Shown here piece by piece: positions 1 through 12,420 of a DNA stretch of 64,000 nt. The notes beneath the pieces are model-generated. The model was not told where the DNA came from and searched no databases. It saw only the letters and a program-made list of their open reading frames with translations. Source of the DNA: Oreohelix idahoensis (lineage: Eukaryota; Mollusca; Gastropoda; Stylommatophora; Oreohelicidae); contig JAMPIV010000279.1 in NCBI GenBank assembly GCA_024509875.1, positions 55,110 through 119,109 on the forward strand, written 5' to 3'. The position numbers and the translations under genes are program-made. Numbering within the stretch: the first letter of the stretch is position 1; each line of letters begins with the position of its first letter.

Positions 1-629
1 AACTGCAGAGAGCACCTAGGCCACAAACAAAAAAGGACGTGCGATCATTCGTGTCGTTATGCGGATTTTATCAGAAATACATCAAAAATTTTAACGCTAT
101 TTGTGCTCCTCTGACTGATCTGACTCGCAAGGGACTTCCAGATAAAATTATTTGGACTGCACAATGTGAACTAGCGTTCCAAGAGTTAAAGGAAAAACTC
201 ACTAGCAAGCCTATTCTCAAACTGCCTGATTTGACACAGGACTTTGTCTAAAGAACCGATGCAAGTAATGTAGGACTCGGAGGGGCTTTGTTGCAAAGAT
301 CATCTTCACCTGATGGGGAACTGAAACCAGTCGCTTATGCAAGCCACAAATTGAATAAGGCGGAACAAGGATACTCCACAAGCGAAAAAGAATGTTTAGC
401 GTTAATCTGGGCAATAAAGAAGTTTCAAATCTATCTGTATGGTAGGACTTTTGTGGTCGAGACGGATCATCAGCCTCTCGTATTCTTATCTCAGGCTAAG
501 CATGAAAACGCAAGATTGCTGAGGTGGTCTTTATTGCTTCAACCTTATCAGTTTAGTATCCAATATATCCCAGGCAAATTGAATGTCGGTGCAGATGTCC
601 TCAGTCGGCACCCCTGTGATCAAAATTAG
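1..629 (+). pseudogene. Gypsy-type pol fragment: end of RT and RNase H
   Basis: This is the C-terminal end of a retrotransposon polyprotein that enters from outside the window. The first ~80 codons match the RT connection region of the element at 27279 (FYQKYIKNF, APLTDL). They are followed by an RNase H domain with RTDAS (first catalytic Asp), EKECLALIWAIKKF (catalytic Glu) and ETDHQPL (Asp). A TAA at 249-251 interrupts the same frame just before RTDAS, so the copy cannot make an intact RNase H. The frame closes at 629 and the LTR begins 87 bases later, so RNase H is the last pol domain and no integrase follows it. This agrees with the integrase-before-RT order in the relatives at 27279 and 52046. 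Confidence 0.9.
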
Positions 630-706
630 AGTAATGGCAGGCGTGAGGAGAGATTTTATCTATGTGTATCACTGGTTTTAGAACTTGCCGTAGGCATGTT
701 TTCAAG

Positions 707-716
707 TGGGGAGATG
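707..716 (+). other. Polypurine tract of the first gypsy-type element
   Basis: The purine-rich stretch ending ...GGGGAGATG lies directly before the TGT that opens the 3' LTR. The element at 27279 has the equivalent GGGAGATG at the same place (34263-34270). It is the expected primer for plus-strand DNA synthesis. Confidence 0.7.
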
Positions 717-2676
717 TGTCATAAAATTAACAGTGATACAACGTAAAAATATCTCCAAAGGATAAAATGTAGGGATAAAAAGAATGCGTAAGTTACTAGA
801 AGGCATGATCGCCCACGCCGCGGGTCATCACCCGCCATGGAAATTAAATTGCTAGAACGGTTACCATTTGAACGGGATGAGAACGGCGGATCAAAAAGGA
901 AAAAATATGACTGAAAAATTGCGTGAAACTAGCAAGGCTAAAAAGATGCAATTGGGGGGGGGAGGGGGGGGGACGGAGGAAAAGTCACGTCCCCAAGTTG
1001 ACACAAGGTAACAAAATCGACAAAAGGGACCATAGTTATTATACGCAACAGTCATTTTTTGGATGCTTTTGCAATATTTTGTCCTTTATTTGAATGCAGC
1101 GGCACACGTTTCACAGAAGATTCTAGAAAATATTTCGGAAAAAAACAACTAACCTTGAAAAGTAACTTTTTCTTAATAATGATGTTAGGAATATAAAAAT
1201 TAGCTGGCCGGATGGCCCATTTTGAGCAGTGAAATAATATGCTTTTATTTATACAGACGGATAGATAATAATGAAGACATTGACAAAAGACTGTGTTGTT
1301 CACATCAGCGAAAGACTGCATTGAATCAAACATGTCACTAATTTGCACAAAAACCGCGACCTTGAGACTCAAGTGTTCAAATCTAGTTAGAATGAAAGAG
1401 AGGGACATTGGTGGGAGCTGTGGCTAAAAATAACTTTAAAGACAAAATTTGTAGAGGGGACGGATAGGTTGGTTCAAAAACCAAGTACGTTTTTTTGTGA
1501 AAACGCAAGTAGAGACGGACGGACTAACAGATAAAAATCCATACTTGACTGAAGCATGACTGAAATGACTTTAGTGTAGGAAATTTGAATTTGAAAAAAA
1601 CAAAAGGCATTGATTGGCCACAGACAATCATATTATCAGCGCTCAGGCGCGCTTTTTTGCCATTCCTCAATAGTTGTCCAGTGATAGACACAGTAAATTT
1701 TAAGTGTGGTGATTTCCAATGAAGTAAATTGAAATAAGTTCAGGGACGCCATACTATAGCCAGCAGCTCAGCTGAGTTTTGCTAGCATTTCTGTGTTCTT
1801 TATTCATAATCTGAACAGTGAGTTTTATGTTGACACCAAAAGGTGGTGTCAAATGCTGGGTAAATAATTGACAGTGAGGACCCGTGCAGTGTTGCTTCTC
1901 GGCAGAACAGCCTTGTATTGCCCCCAAGCACGGAGAGGTGGGGCCACCCGATATATTGCCCCCAAGCACGGAGAGGTGCGGTCACCAGATTCCAGCACCA
2001 GAACTACTCTTTCAAAGTTACGTAAGCAGGCTGGTCTGCTGGATTTACACCAACTTCATAGACATAGCACCCAAAGTGAATTACTACTAAAACATCCCAT
2101 TTTCTTCCATCAGTAATGGACAATGTTTGGTAGGCATAGACAGGGAGGGATGAAGCCACCCCAACAGCACATCTAGTCATCGTTCTCCCAGGGAAAATAA
2201 AATTATGAACTGTAGAAATATTAACAAATCGTGAAAATTGTATACGTACACACCTTTTATTTATCATGCCATTTATTCATGCCATTCACTCATAAATTTC
2301 AAAATCTTTCATATGTTCTGGCCAAAATAAAACCTTGGTTCAGAACAAATAAATTTAAAAAAGATTTACTTTCTAAAATTTCACCAGCTGAATTTAGTTC
2401 ATTGTGTTCTAAATTTTATTGATAATATTATATTATTTAATATCTGTGTGTGTGTGTTTGTATATGTCAATACAACACATTACATTCAGTACCCTAGATT
2501 TTAACGTAGCCACATTCATTAGTAAAAAAAAAAAAGATAGGTGTGAGGTCGTAGTGGTAGCAAGAAAGGCCTTCTGAAAATTCACAGCTACATTTTATCT
2601 CAGGAGCCTTCACAGCTGACCTCATACATCACACTTAGTAATATCACCATCATACAATACCATCAAAACCACTACA
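717..2676 (+). repeat. 3' LTR of the first gypsy-type element
   Basis: The LTR runs from TGTCATAAAATTAAC to ...CCACTACA, giving TG...CA ends and about 1.96 kb. The right end is set by similarity to the LTR ends of the 27279 element: both have a GGAGCCTTCACAGC-like block, a CATCAACA-like stretch and a CCAC.ACA terminus. Inside are a hairpin at 1830-1852 (TTGACACC/GGTGTCAA), a 38-bp direct repeat at about 1917 and 1955 containing GCCCCCAAGCACGGAG, and impure G runs at 955-973. The left LTR is outside the window, so no TSD can be tested. The short ORFs in it are not supported as genes. Confidence 0.75.
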
Positions 2677-2697
2677 CCGGGGACTACACGGGCACAT

Positions 2698-2822
2698 GAA
2701 GTGATGATACTCGTCAAAAATCATCGAATATCGGAGAAGTGATGATACTGGTCAAAAATCATCGAATATCGGAGAAGTGATGATACTCGTCAAAAATCAT
2801 CGAATATCGGAGAAGCGATGTC
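2698..2822. repeat. 38-bp tandem repeat, three copies plus a partial
   Basis: Units start at 2698, 2736 and 2774, with a truncated fourth at 2812. Each begins GAAGTGATGATACT and contains CAAAAATCATCGAATATCGG. The copies are almost identical (one C/G difference seen), so the amplification is recent. It lies just outside the LTR end at 2676. Confidence 0.9.
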
Positions 2823-3420
2823 GTAATTAGCAACTATCCCAAGTATTGACGTACGGTTACATCACCCGTCTAGACAAAGGTAAACACGTTCTTAAACAGT
2901 ACACCGATAAAACGTCACATTCTGTCACTTGTATTCACTGGCGGTGTAGGAAAGTGACGCCATAAAATAACAACAACAAAATTAAATTAGGCCAAGTCAG
3001 GAATGTCTACAGAGCCGAATTTAATGACTTTTGTTGCGACTCGAAATATTCTTTATCAATTCTTTCTTGTATGGATATAAATTTACTATTGAATCACCAA
3101 CCTGTATGACAAATAATTACATTTTTGAGAGCATTAGACCTGTTACGTGATGTTATTTTAAATTTACAAATATTCGAGGACAATAATATATTACTATAAC
3201 GTCTGTTGTTGCAGACTTGATTATGATGACAATTCAGATAGTGAAGGTGAGAAAAACATGTCTGGAAATTTGAGGGGGGCGTAGATGAAGATGTTGCAGA
3301 CGATTTTCGGATAATTGTTATAGTTTTTAAGCCTGTCATGCAGTTGTCAGTTTTTCTGATATTAAAGCTGTCTTCTGTTATTCTTACAACACGAGAACAT
3401 TACCTAATTAGGTCTAATTA
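2823..3420. other. No recognisable feature
   Basis: AT-rich sequence between a tandem repeat and a microsatellite. No ORF resembles a known family, and I see no terminal repeats. Confidence 0.5.
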
Positions 3421-3725
3421 CACCTGTCTATCTGTACATCTAAGTCGCCTGTATATCTGTATAAGTCGGTATGTCTGTGTATCTTTTTGTCTGTCGGTAT
3501 GTTTGTCTGTATATCTTCTTATCTGTCTGTGTATTTCTTTTTTGGTCTGTCTGACTGTATATCTTCTTGTCTGTTTGTATATCTTTTTGCCTGTCAGTAT
3601 GGATGTATATCATTTTGTCTGTCTGTCTGTAAATCTTTTTGTGTGTCTACACGTCTGTCTGACATAATACATTCCTCTCTGCTCAATAATTTGTTCAAAA
3701 TCTCTAATTACCGAAGGAGGAAAAA

Positions 3726-3812
<87 letters not shown>

Positions 3813-3836
3813 CATCTATCTATCTATCTATTTATC

Positions 3837-3921
<85 letters not shown>

Positions 3922-4115
3922 GTGTCTTATCTGTTTGTCTATATGCGTGTCTGTTTGCCTGTCTGTCTTTCTGTTCTAGTCTATATCTATCTAAACATCT
4001 ATCATTTACTAATCTATATATTTACCCACCCCTCTGCAATATTGATATAAGATCTTCCTCTCTTCCCAATAAGTTGTTCAAATCCTCTAATTAACAAATG
4101 AGGGGGAAAAAAGCC
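3421..4115. repeat. Compound (CTGT)n/(ATCT)n microsatellite with duplicated flank
   Basis: A degenerate CTGT/TATCT-rich tract (3421-3664) is followed by a nearly pure (TCTA)n run at 3728-3921 of roughly 48 units with few variants, then more degenerate CTGT/CTAT sequence. A ~55-bp non-repetitive segment beginning CCTCTCT and ending in a purine/A-rich run occurs twice, at about 3673-3727 and 4057-4113. The whole array therefore looks like two units of [microsatellite + spacer]. Ser/Ile/Tyr/Leu-rich ORFs here are artefacts of the repeat. Confidence 0.9.
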
Positions 4116-5895
4116 AAAAACAATAAATACATTATATAAATTGAGGTCGTTTAACCTTGGACAGTAACAGTAACAAATTACTAACCTATGTTATATATAA
4201 CCACATATTAACTTTATTTTAGCTGTCACTTTAACAGAGTAGCGGTCTGATTAATTTCTCTGAATAAGCGGTCGATATAGACACCAGAAACCTTAACTTT
4301 GATAGTTAAAATGCTTCTAAATATCTTTCACATTTTTTTTATAAATAAAATTTTGCTTCGTTTTGGCGAGGAGCGGGACCTAGTCGGTTATATTAGGGCG
4401 CACGTCCAAATACAAAAGACCTTTAGGTCTGGATTTTGGTGCAACATTTGCTACTGACGATGGAAATTTTTAAGTCCTTGAACTTTTGACCTTAACAGCA
4501 GACCTAAAAAAAATTAACTTATATAAAATACGAATTGGAAAATGGCTGTAAATATTCAAGCCACTCCAGCCCGCCCACGTGAACCAGTTTTTTTCAGTCG
4601 CAGAAATCTATTCTCAAATGTACTCTGTGAGTGCGTGTGTAGGTAGCTTTCGGGAAATAACATAAACTATTTATATTTATGAGGTGTTCTCATCTGCGTA
4701 ATTGTTACGTACATTTATTACCTAAGGGGGTAGTCTTCGGTCCTGCCAAATGTACGCACCAGTCTTGATATAGTTATATTATTTGTGCGGTCGAATGATT
4801 CGCGCACTGACGTGCACGAAGCAGTGAGTGTTGCTTTGGGACGCACGGGTAACCTAGTTGAGTAGTTTGTGACGTCATGTTTTGAACGGGCAACATGGAA
4901 CTTGTTTATGTCCATGATTGTTATATTATATTTGTATTCAATGGCATGTTTATGGAAAGCCATTTATTCTAGTGATCTGTATTGGTCTTCAGGTCGAAAC
5001 CAATAGCAGCTAATTCACGTAAGTTATCGCCCCACTTCTTATTTAAAGCTGTATTATAAGGCCGCTCTAATACTAGTCTAGCGGGAAGATGTTATTCCTA
5101 GAATGGATCTACAGAGTCGTTTGCCTTTAGGATTTGTATCGTAGAAGAAGGATTCCTACGAGTGGAAGAAGTTATTGATTACCTTATGCACATGTTTTAA
5201 TATGCTGTTACAACAATGCCAGAAGCGTGGCATAGAATGGGAGAGGTTAGCCAACTGGAATCTCTAACCTGTTCGTATTATCGTGTATGACTTTGTTTGA
5301 AACTATATGCTATCTAACGTTATGTTTTGGAGAACGTATGGGATTGTGAAGTATGATATGGAAGATTTTATCCTGGAGTATGAATACGTTACCATGATAG
5401 ACGTCCTTGAGAGAAGGTCAACGGACTTGAATGAGAAGAATATGATATGGTAACAGTTTGTGGTCCTTAGTCACTTGAGTCAGAGGACTTTATGGTAGAG
5501 AATCTTCAGGAACTTTAAAAGTAATTACCATTATGCTGATGTATGATCTTTGCGCCTGTGACGATGTTAGTCTTGTCCACTCCGTCTGTGTCATGTTGAA
5601 TAAAATCGATGTACAGTCATCACCGACTTATGTACTGCCAGTACTTGCCCAGTTCACTACTTGTTGAAGTTCGTTGGAAGAATATTGTTGACATTCGTTC
5701 ATTTTAACCATTCGCGTTTGAAGCTACCTCTTCACCAGTATAAACTGTACTCAACCATAAAACGAACTCAACAGTAATACATTTCTATCATACTTAATTT
5801 CTCATTTTGCTCCAGATTTTTTTTTTTTTTCAATAGCTTCTCCAGTTTTGTTAGTTATCACCATTATCCCCTTGGGAAAGTTTGTTGCTGCACGA
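4116..5895. other. No recognisable feature
   Basis: About 1.8 kb of AT-rich DNA with no ORF I recognise, no terminal repeats and no long tandem array. A T-rich run lies at 5818-5830. Confidence 0.5.
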
Positions 5896-5899
5896 CGTA

Positions 5900-5969
5900 G
5901 ACCTCATTAGGCGTGATGGCCACAGACTGCTTTGTCAGTCAGGGGCTAAGGATTAGAAGAAGAAGAAGA
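5900..5969 (+). mobile_element. 3' end of a short retroelement with (GAA)n tail
   Basis: The segment CCTCATTAGGCGTGATGGCC...GGGGCTAAGG followed by (GAA)5 matches the last ~60 bases of the nested element at 41364-41694 (CCACTAGGCGTACTGGCC...GTGGCTAAGG, then GAAGAAG). It is a 5'-truncated copy of the same non-LTR family. The family is unnamed here; the GAA tail suggests mobilisation by a LINE with a GAA-type tail. Confidence 0.6.
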
Positions 5970-5998
5970 TTATCCTCTTCCAACTTTTCAAGGAGCGT

Positions 5999-6245
5999 AT
6001 GTCTTCAACATATTTATCTCCCATTGTCATGTCCCTGCCATTAGCTCCATGTCTTTCTATATCTTCAACACATTTATATCAAGTTGTGATGTCCGTGTCA
6101 TTCGCTCCATGTCTTTTTATGTCTTCAACATATTTATCTCCCATTGTCATGCCCCTGCCATTAGCTCCATGTCGTTCTATGTCTTCAACACATATATCTC
6201 AAGTTGTCATGTCCGTGACATTAGCTCCATGTCTTTCGATGTCTT
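5999..6245. repeat. 60-bp tandem repeat with 120-bp higher-order period
   Basis: Four 60-bp monomers start at 6001, 6061, 6121 and 6181. Monomers 1 and 3 share ATTTATCTCCCATTGTCATG; monomers 2 and 4 share TATCTCAAGTTGT or close variants. Odd with odd and even with even are more alike than neighbours, so the true unit is a 120-bp dimer. All end with CTCCATGTC.TT. Short ORFs on both strands reflect the period being divisible by three. Confidence 0.9.
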
Positions 6246-6348
6246 CCTCTTAATTTTTCTTTCTCCAGTTCTCCGTGTGTTGTTTTTCGGTCTATGTCTA
6301 AGTCTTTTACCCTGGCGATGTCAGAAGAAAGAATGTCTTGCAATGATT

Positions 6349-6594
6349 TCAACAGATTTCCTCAATGTGTGTCCTATCCATCGCCAGAGTCTTCTTCACA
6401 TTTCTTGTTTCACTGGCATTTATCTGGTTCTCGTCATCAGTTCCACATTTATGATCTTGCCAAACCATTTCAATCTTTCCATTCCATGCAAGCATCCATT
6501 TATGAAAAGTCTGAAGCTTTTTGCCTGTTGTTTTTGTTGCTCTCCATGTTTCAGAGCCATACAATAGGTTTGTTAGTACAAGTAATAAAAACAC
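6349..6594 (-). pseudogene. LINE reverse transcriptase C-terminal fragment
   Basis: The minus-strand frame reads LLYGSETWRATKTTGKKLQTF, the motif common after the RT domain of many LINE polymerases (LLYGSETW..T....KLQ.F). After about 40 residues similarity fades and no RT core (YADD) is nearby, so this is a decayed 3' portion. The 60-bp tandem repeat at 5999-6245 lies downstream on the same strand and may have amplified within this LINE remnant; that link is inference. Confidence 0.6.
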
Positions 6595-6639
6595 ATTGTA
6601 GTTGCCAAGGGCCTCTGTGTGAGAAGACAGAGAAATAAT

Positions 6640-9600
6640 GTGGCTACTGCTCCAATAAGCAAGCGCAAGAGGCGACTAATATGATGTTGTGCATGGGGTT
6701 GGCAGCCTCATCAATTTAAATATATTGCTACAGAAACCACTGCTATAAGAATACAAGAGTGCTCAGGAGCACATATGAAGTTTAGTAAAGTGCTTGTGTA
6801 ATATCTATGTACACCATGATGTCATCATCCGCTCCCTGCTCTCTATAGAGTTTGGGGCCACCTCTGCTGTTGGTTCCTTATGAGGAAACCCGCACGAAGC
6901 AGTCACCATCTCTTTTATTCGTGGTTCTTGTGTCAAGTTACTTACAGTGATGCGGTTGCCAGCCTTATATGCCACTATACATCCACAACCAAATTATATC
7001 TGTCAAAAAATGCAAAATTTGAAATAAAATACATATTACAACTTACCTCGAGTTTTTCGGGCTAATTAAACACAGTCTTGTTGCAAATGTAACGTCCGAA
7101 TATTGTCGGGCAGCTGATTTAAGATGTCGTCTCTTCAGGTGAGTTAGGTATCTAACTTATAGCACTTGAACTAGGATCCAAAACTAAAGGCACTATTACG
7201 GGTTGCCTCCCCTTTGCTCTTCAGTGGTGGTCTAACAGTGACCAAAACCTAGAGTAACTAAGGTGGGTCTTCAAATGTGTCTACCTTCGCACAAGATTAC
7301 TCTTCATATTGATGCAGACAGAAAGATGATGATGCTTATACCTCGAGGGAGTGTCCACAAGATATTTAAGAAATCGAGAACAATGCTGAATGGGTCTGAG
7401 CTCATTAACTCTTTATCTTTCCAGCCGCCTTTTGTGGAGAGATATAATATTAGCTCGTTCAAGCCCCCAACTGAATTAACAGTAAAATTTCTCTGCTTAT
7501 TTTTATTATTGCTCGTATTGGCTCTTTAGAAGTAGATATAACTATATATATATATTAGAATACCTATTCACACGTGTGCACATCTCTTTGTAATAATTAA
7601 TTCAACTATGAATTTGAAAAAACAACAAATACAAATTTAATTACCAATTACTTTAACACTTGTAAATAAATAAGAACTGGTGATTAATAAAAAAAATTTA
7701 AGTCTCATCATGGAATATATCGGCTTTCGTAAGCTTAATTTTAGAAAATAAAGTTTTTTGTTTGGCCAGCTAAAAATGGGACTTGCCAAAATGCTAAAGT
7801 GCCGATTCTGCTGGTTCCGTAGATTCTTCTCTGTGATGAGGACATGTTTCCAGATCAGCCAGGAAGTAACCACTCCTGGTCACGGCAAGAATCTTCACAA
7901 CCGGTGGAATGTAGGTTTCAAGTATCAATTACAAGCTTCGAGCCACAGAATGGTAGTACAGTAAATGGTCTCTTTGGGACGTGCCACAAATAGTCGGTTC
8001 GCCTCGTGCTGGTACCACAAACTCAATAATTGAGAAATCTTTGACTTCTTGCTGAAGTAAATAGTCTTGGCAACTTGATATACAAGCCTAGAACACACGT
8101 CGGGGTATTTAGTTCTTTTAACAATCCCTCTGCGACTTTGTGAGTAAGCCTGTATGTCCGGGTTCTGTATGAATAATTTAAGGTTTCTTTGATGTAGTGT
8201 TCAGAAGTGTTCCTCTAAGACCGGTACTATATAAAGTCAGAATCCTAACTTCTATTCTCTCCTGGCTTCAGTCTGAGCTCTCTATTTGACGATTCGGGAA
8301 TGTAGTGCCGTATGTCAAAAATGTTCTACATTATATTTCATACTTCACGCACGCACTCTTATTGTCAACTACTAAGCAACTCCCAATCAGAGTGATTGTA
8401 TATGACAACTCCAATTGCTAAACCAATGGTATTCAACGTACATGTTATGATAGAGAAGTGCTTATGGAATTTCCTGCGTGACTCATAGTTTGAGAATTTA
8501 AACGGCCACTTTCCATATATGGAATTGTGAATTCCATAGTGTTGTCAAAGTTTACTTATATCACACTTCCCGCTCACTCTTCAAAATGTCTTCCAAGATT
8601 GCGATTATCTACAATCACCTATCCCAAGTAATTCGGAAGTCTGATTACTTAATTTATCAGACTCTGCCGATCTTCTGTATCACATGATTTATTGCAAATC
8701 CAACTGCCTGTCTAGACACATCGTGGTATATAAATTAAACCCGTATTCCAAGTCCATTCTACTGTCGAATCGGAAGTGATTATGCAATCTTGAACAAACA
8801 CTTTATGCTCGCACTTACATGGAGTCAATGTGGTATTATCACGTTTAGGGATTCAATTAATCTCCCAGGGATGGGCGATTGTCTGGCCCTGTCATGCATC
8901 GAAGCGTGACACGTGAACAATGATAGTAGGGAAAAAGGGTAACAATTCTGAGTAGAGGGTAGGCACGAAGTTACATTTTAAAATTCCCTCTCGTTACCTC
9001 TTTCAATTAATGCGGTAATATTTCCGCCAACTCACAAACAAATCTGGGAACTTATTTGATGTCCAGATTCTACCTTCAAATGTTATCTTCCCCAGACAGA
9101 TTATCTGTAATAATCTCACAGGAATGGCCCGGCAAAAGCTATTATCTCATTAACGCCTGTGTTTCTGCACGCCTCAGACGGCTCTCTCAGACGGACAATA
9201 TTGTCTTCCTATTCATCCTTGTACGAGACCCTATTGTGTAAAACGAGGATCGCCTCCTATCAAAGGTGGCCGGCGACTCAAAGAGATAAACTTATTACCG
9301 CTGACCGGCGATAATGACTGGGTATTGTTACGATAATCCCACAGTTCACCTGGCGGAATGTAAATACGTCTGGGGAGTGGTCATAGTAAAAGAATGCAAG
9401 GGCAATAAACATGCCAAATAATGGGAATATGAGTGGGAAAAATGAAGAAACGAAGAGATACTGCCGGAGTGAATGAGAGTTATAAAAATTGCACGACTGA
9501 TTTCGTCACATTCATGACACATAAAATATTGTTTTATTACCATATAGAGTCTTGCTACTTCCGTAGGTATTTATCATGTTTACAACTCACTACTTCATTG

Positions 9601-11232
9601 CTCTATTACTGATAATCTTCTCCAAGATTATCATTGACAGTGACGACATTCGAATAATCACTCCCGTCCAAAGATTGTCTGGGATAATAATCACAGATAA
9701 ACCCGTCAAATTAGCGAAGACCCTATCTTGCAGGGATTATATTACAAGTCTGACTTGGAAAGTTACCTAAGAGAAAAAGGCCGTATAGGAAGATGAGGTC
9801 ATGTGTTAACATTTTCAAACGATATTTTGATACATGAGGGTGAAGGTAATAACTAACGCCTCGGTCCACTTTATTATTGCTCATGGATAGGATCAAATGA
9901 GGGCAAGAAATATACATTCGTTCTGATTGGAAGCTGGTCAGAAAACCAGGTGGACGCGTAGACAGGAAAATTGCGATATAACGTAGCACATTCAAGATAT
10001 ACGACACTGCATTCCAAAACCTTCAGAGTAGACAGCCCAGACAAAGCCAGGAAAGAATAGAGTAAGGATTCTGAACTTATAGGACCAGACACAACGTATT
10101 GGGGCATCTTCTGAAACATCAGTAGAAAAACTAAACATTATTAATACGAAAACCGGAATGTGAAGGACCGCTCACAAGTCACAGAGGGATTCTAACAGAA
10201 ATAATACCCCAGACGCGTGTTCGAGGCATCTTTATCAGTTGTCGAGACTATTCTGCTGAGCACGAAGTCTAGTTTTCTCAACTAAGTGGAGCTATGTTGT
10301 AACAATTAATTTACACTTTGAATATGACATGTTTGTACTGCTGCTGGTTATAGAGGTCCATACGAGGCCCATACGAGGCTGGTAACCTCAGCATGTGAAA
10401 ATGATATATTCATGAACTACCACTGCAGGAGCTGGTGACTGCTGTATGTGGGTGTCTCTTAGAGAACCAAAAGCAGAGGTAGTCCCAAGTTCCAAGTGGA
10501 GCAAGGAGTGGATGTTGATGACATCATAGGTATGTATTTATTATCATTTGTAATAAGTTATATGTATACTTAGACATGTTCACCCAGGCACAAGCCATTG
10601 CATTCTCCGTTGTCCAGACATACTTTTCGCTCAGACTAACTGAAAGTAATGGTGAATTTTTATCATATCCACTGAGCTATAATGTATATTCAGACTGGAT
10701 AAAATTGCTGAGAAAAAGAGTCGTTGGAAGAGACAGCGGGAAGGCGCCTGATTAGTATCAGAGAACGTAAACTTAGCAAAGGCCTTTGTTTTCCTCTAAA
10801 GTTTATGATACCAGTCTGCGATACCAGTTTGGAAGACGAATCTATGGTTCAGAGCTTGTTATCGACACGAGACGCTTACCTTCAACGGTCTGTGAAGATA
10901 CTCGCATTGACCATGAGCGGTTTCCCCTTGCACTCACGCTTTGGGACGTGCCCTCACCACATAAATCGTAAATTGACGAAGCTGTCAGTAGCAACAACAA
11001 CACTTCATCAATCTGACAGCTAAGTCTTATCTTACCAGGCCAGAACAAAGTGAACACTTGTTTCAAACTTAGTCCAATTCCAGCAAAGTTTCAGTGAAGA
11101 AACAAGTATTAACTCACCAATGTTTCATTTATTTACAATTGTTAAAGAATAACTGATCATTTAACTTGTTATTTGTCGTACAAATTAATAGTTAATTTAA
11201 TTATCACCGATAGAAGTGCACGTATGAATCAG
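6640..11232. other. 4.6 kb with no recognised gene
   Basis: I read both strands and found only short ORFs (under about 100 codons) without motifs, AT-rich stretches, and no terminal repeats or long arrays. It may be old decayed transposon or intergenic DNA. Short exons of a host gene cannot be excluded by eye. Confidence 0.45.
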
Positions 11233-11366
11233 GAGATGCAAGATTAATATCATGGGACTCTGCGAGATACAAGATTTATATAATGAGACTCTGCGAGATA
11301 CAAGATTAATATCATGAGACCCTGCGAGATACGAGATTAATATCATGGGACTGCGAGATACAAGAT
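11233..11366. repeat. 31-bp tandem repeat, four copies plus a partial
   Basis: Units start at 11233, 11264, 11295 and 11326, with a partial from 11355. The consensus begins GAGATACAAGATTAATATCA and ends GACTCTGC. Copies differ by a few substitutions and the last full one is two bases shorter. Confidence 0.9.
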
Positions 11367-12415
11367 GGCTCTTGTATCAACTATGTGCTCATTGTTTTAA
11401 CATTTAGAATTATTTAAAATTTAGCGAGTTTTAGAACATATTCTTATAATAGATGTACACCTGACAGTAGTGGGGTGGTAAACTCTACGTTACCCCTATC
11501 CTTTGGCATATTGATCTCTAGGGTCTACTTTCACTGGTAAACCATCCCTCATTTCCCTTTCTGATCCCTAAGGAGAATGGAACCACTTCTGCAGCTAGTC
11601 CCTCTTGAAGGAAGCTTGCACCCTAGCATCCATTCACTCTTGTAGCAGTGATTTCTGAAGCGATTTGCTTTACATGATAACCTGTCTTCCCCGTGCACAA
11701 CCCAACGTCAGTCGCCTTGTACCACATGCCTGAGGGAGCAGTTTTGCTATTCGTTTTTCTCTTTCGTTTGTAAATAAACAAAACAAAAGTAAGTATGTAC
11801 CAGGTACTAGTCAGAAAGATGGGAAACACTAGACAACAGAAAAGTAACGGATGGGATAGGCTCACCAAGGAATGCAACCAGGGACCACCCGAACGTAGTG
11901 TCATGATTTGATTGAAATGTCTGACACTTTGGTCTGAGTAGTCTGCCCTCTTTTGGTTTCTATTTCGTGCCTACGCCCTTTTTTCTGACTTATAGCTCTA
12001 TAGCTCTAATTCTGTCGTTAGTCCCGTCAATTTTGCACGGGCCAGGCTAAGTCCACCCCTTTGCACGTTGTCACAGCGCTATTTCGCAGAGCATCTGTCG
12101 GAAAAGTCAGCCGGGTGAGGCCGGGGCTAGCCGAACTGGTGGGTCATGTGACTACCGGAAGTCGGGGGAGAAAGGCGCAAAAATTAGACAGTCAGAAACT
12201 AGCCGGCGTCCTGGTATGACGCATATGTCCCTTTTGCCAGCTAGATTGCTGTGTGGTTCATGTTATGGACTATTAATTGAGTGCTTGCCATATTTCGGTC
12301 CTGGTGGATAAGTACGTTGTAATGCTAGAGCAGTGTACTGTCTAGGTCGTATTATCTTCAGGCTGTAGATTAAGAAGTTGTCAATGATTTCTGAGTGTGT
12401 CGTTTCCATAGTTTT
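11367..12415. other. No recognisable gene
   Basis: A moderately GC-rich kilobase left of the LTR element at 12421. It is the left part of that element's target: joined to 20964 it gives the pre-insertion sequence. I see no coding motif. Confidence 0.45.
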
Positions 12416-12420
12416 GCCGC
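12416..12420. other. Target-site duplication GCCGC, left copy
   Basis: GCCGC directly precedes the 5' LTR; an identical GCCGC follows the 3' LTR at 20959-20963. Five-base duplications are usual for Ty3/gypsy integrases. Confidence 0.9.

Noticed and set aside
3487..4050. 187-codon ORF rich in Ser, Ile, Tyr and Leu
   Set aside because: It is the translation of the (TCTA)n/(CTGT)n microsatellite; tetranucleotide repeats without stops give long open frames in several registers.
4718..4963. 81-codon minus-strand ORF
   Set aside because: No motif, no family resemblance and no neighbouring coding evidence.
10724..11023. 99-codon ORF as a possible host exon
   Set aside because: No recognised motif, no splice-site pattern I could support, and length is within chance for this region.
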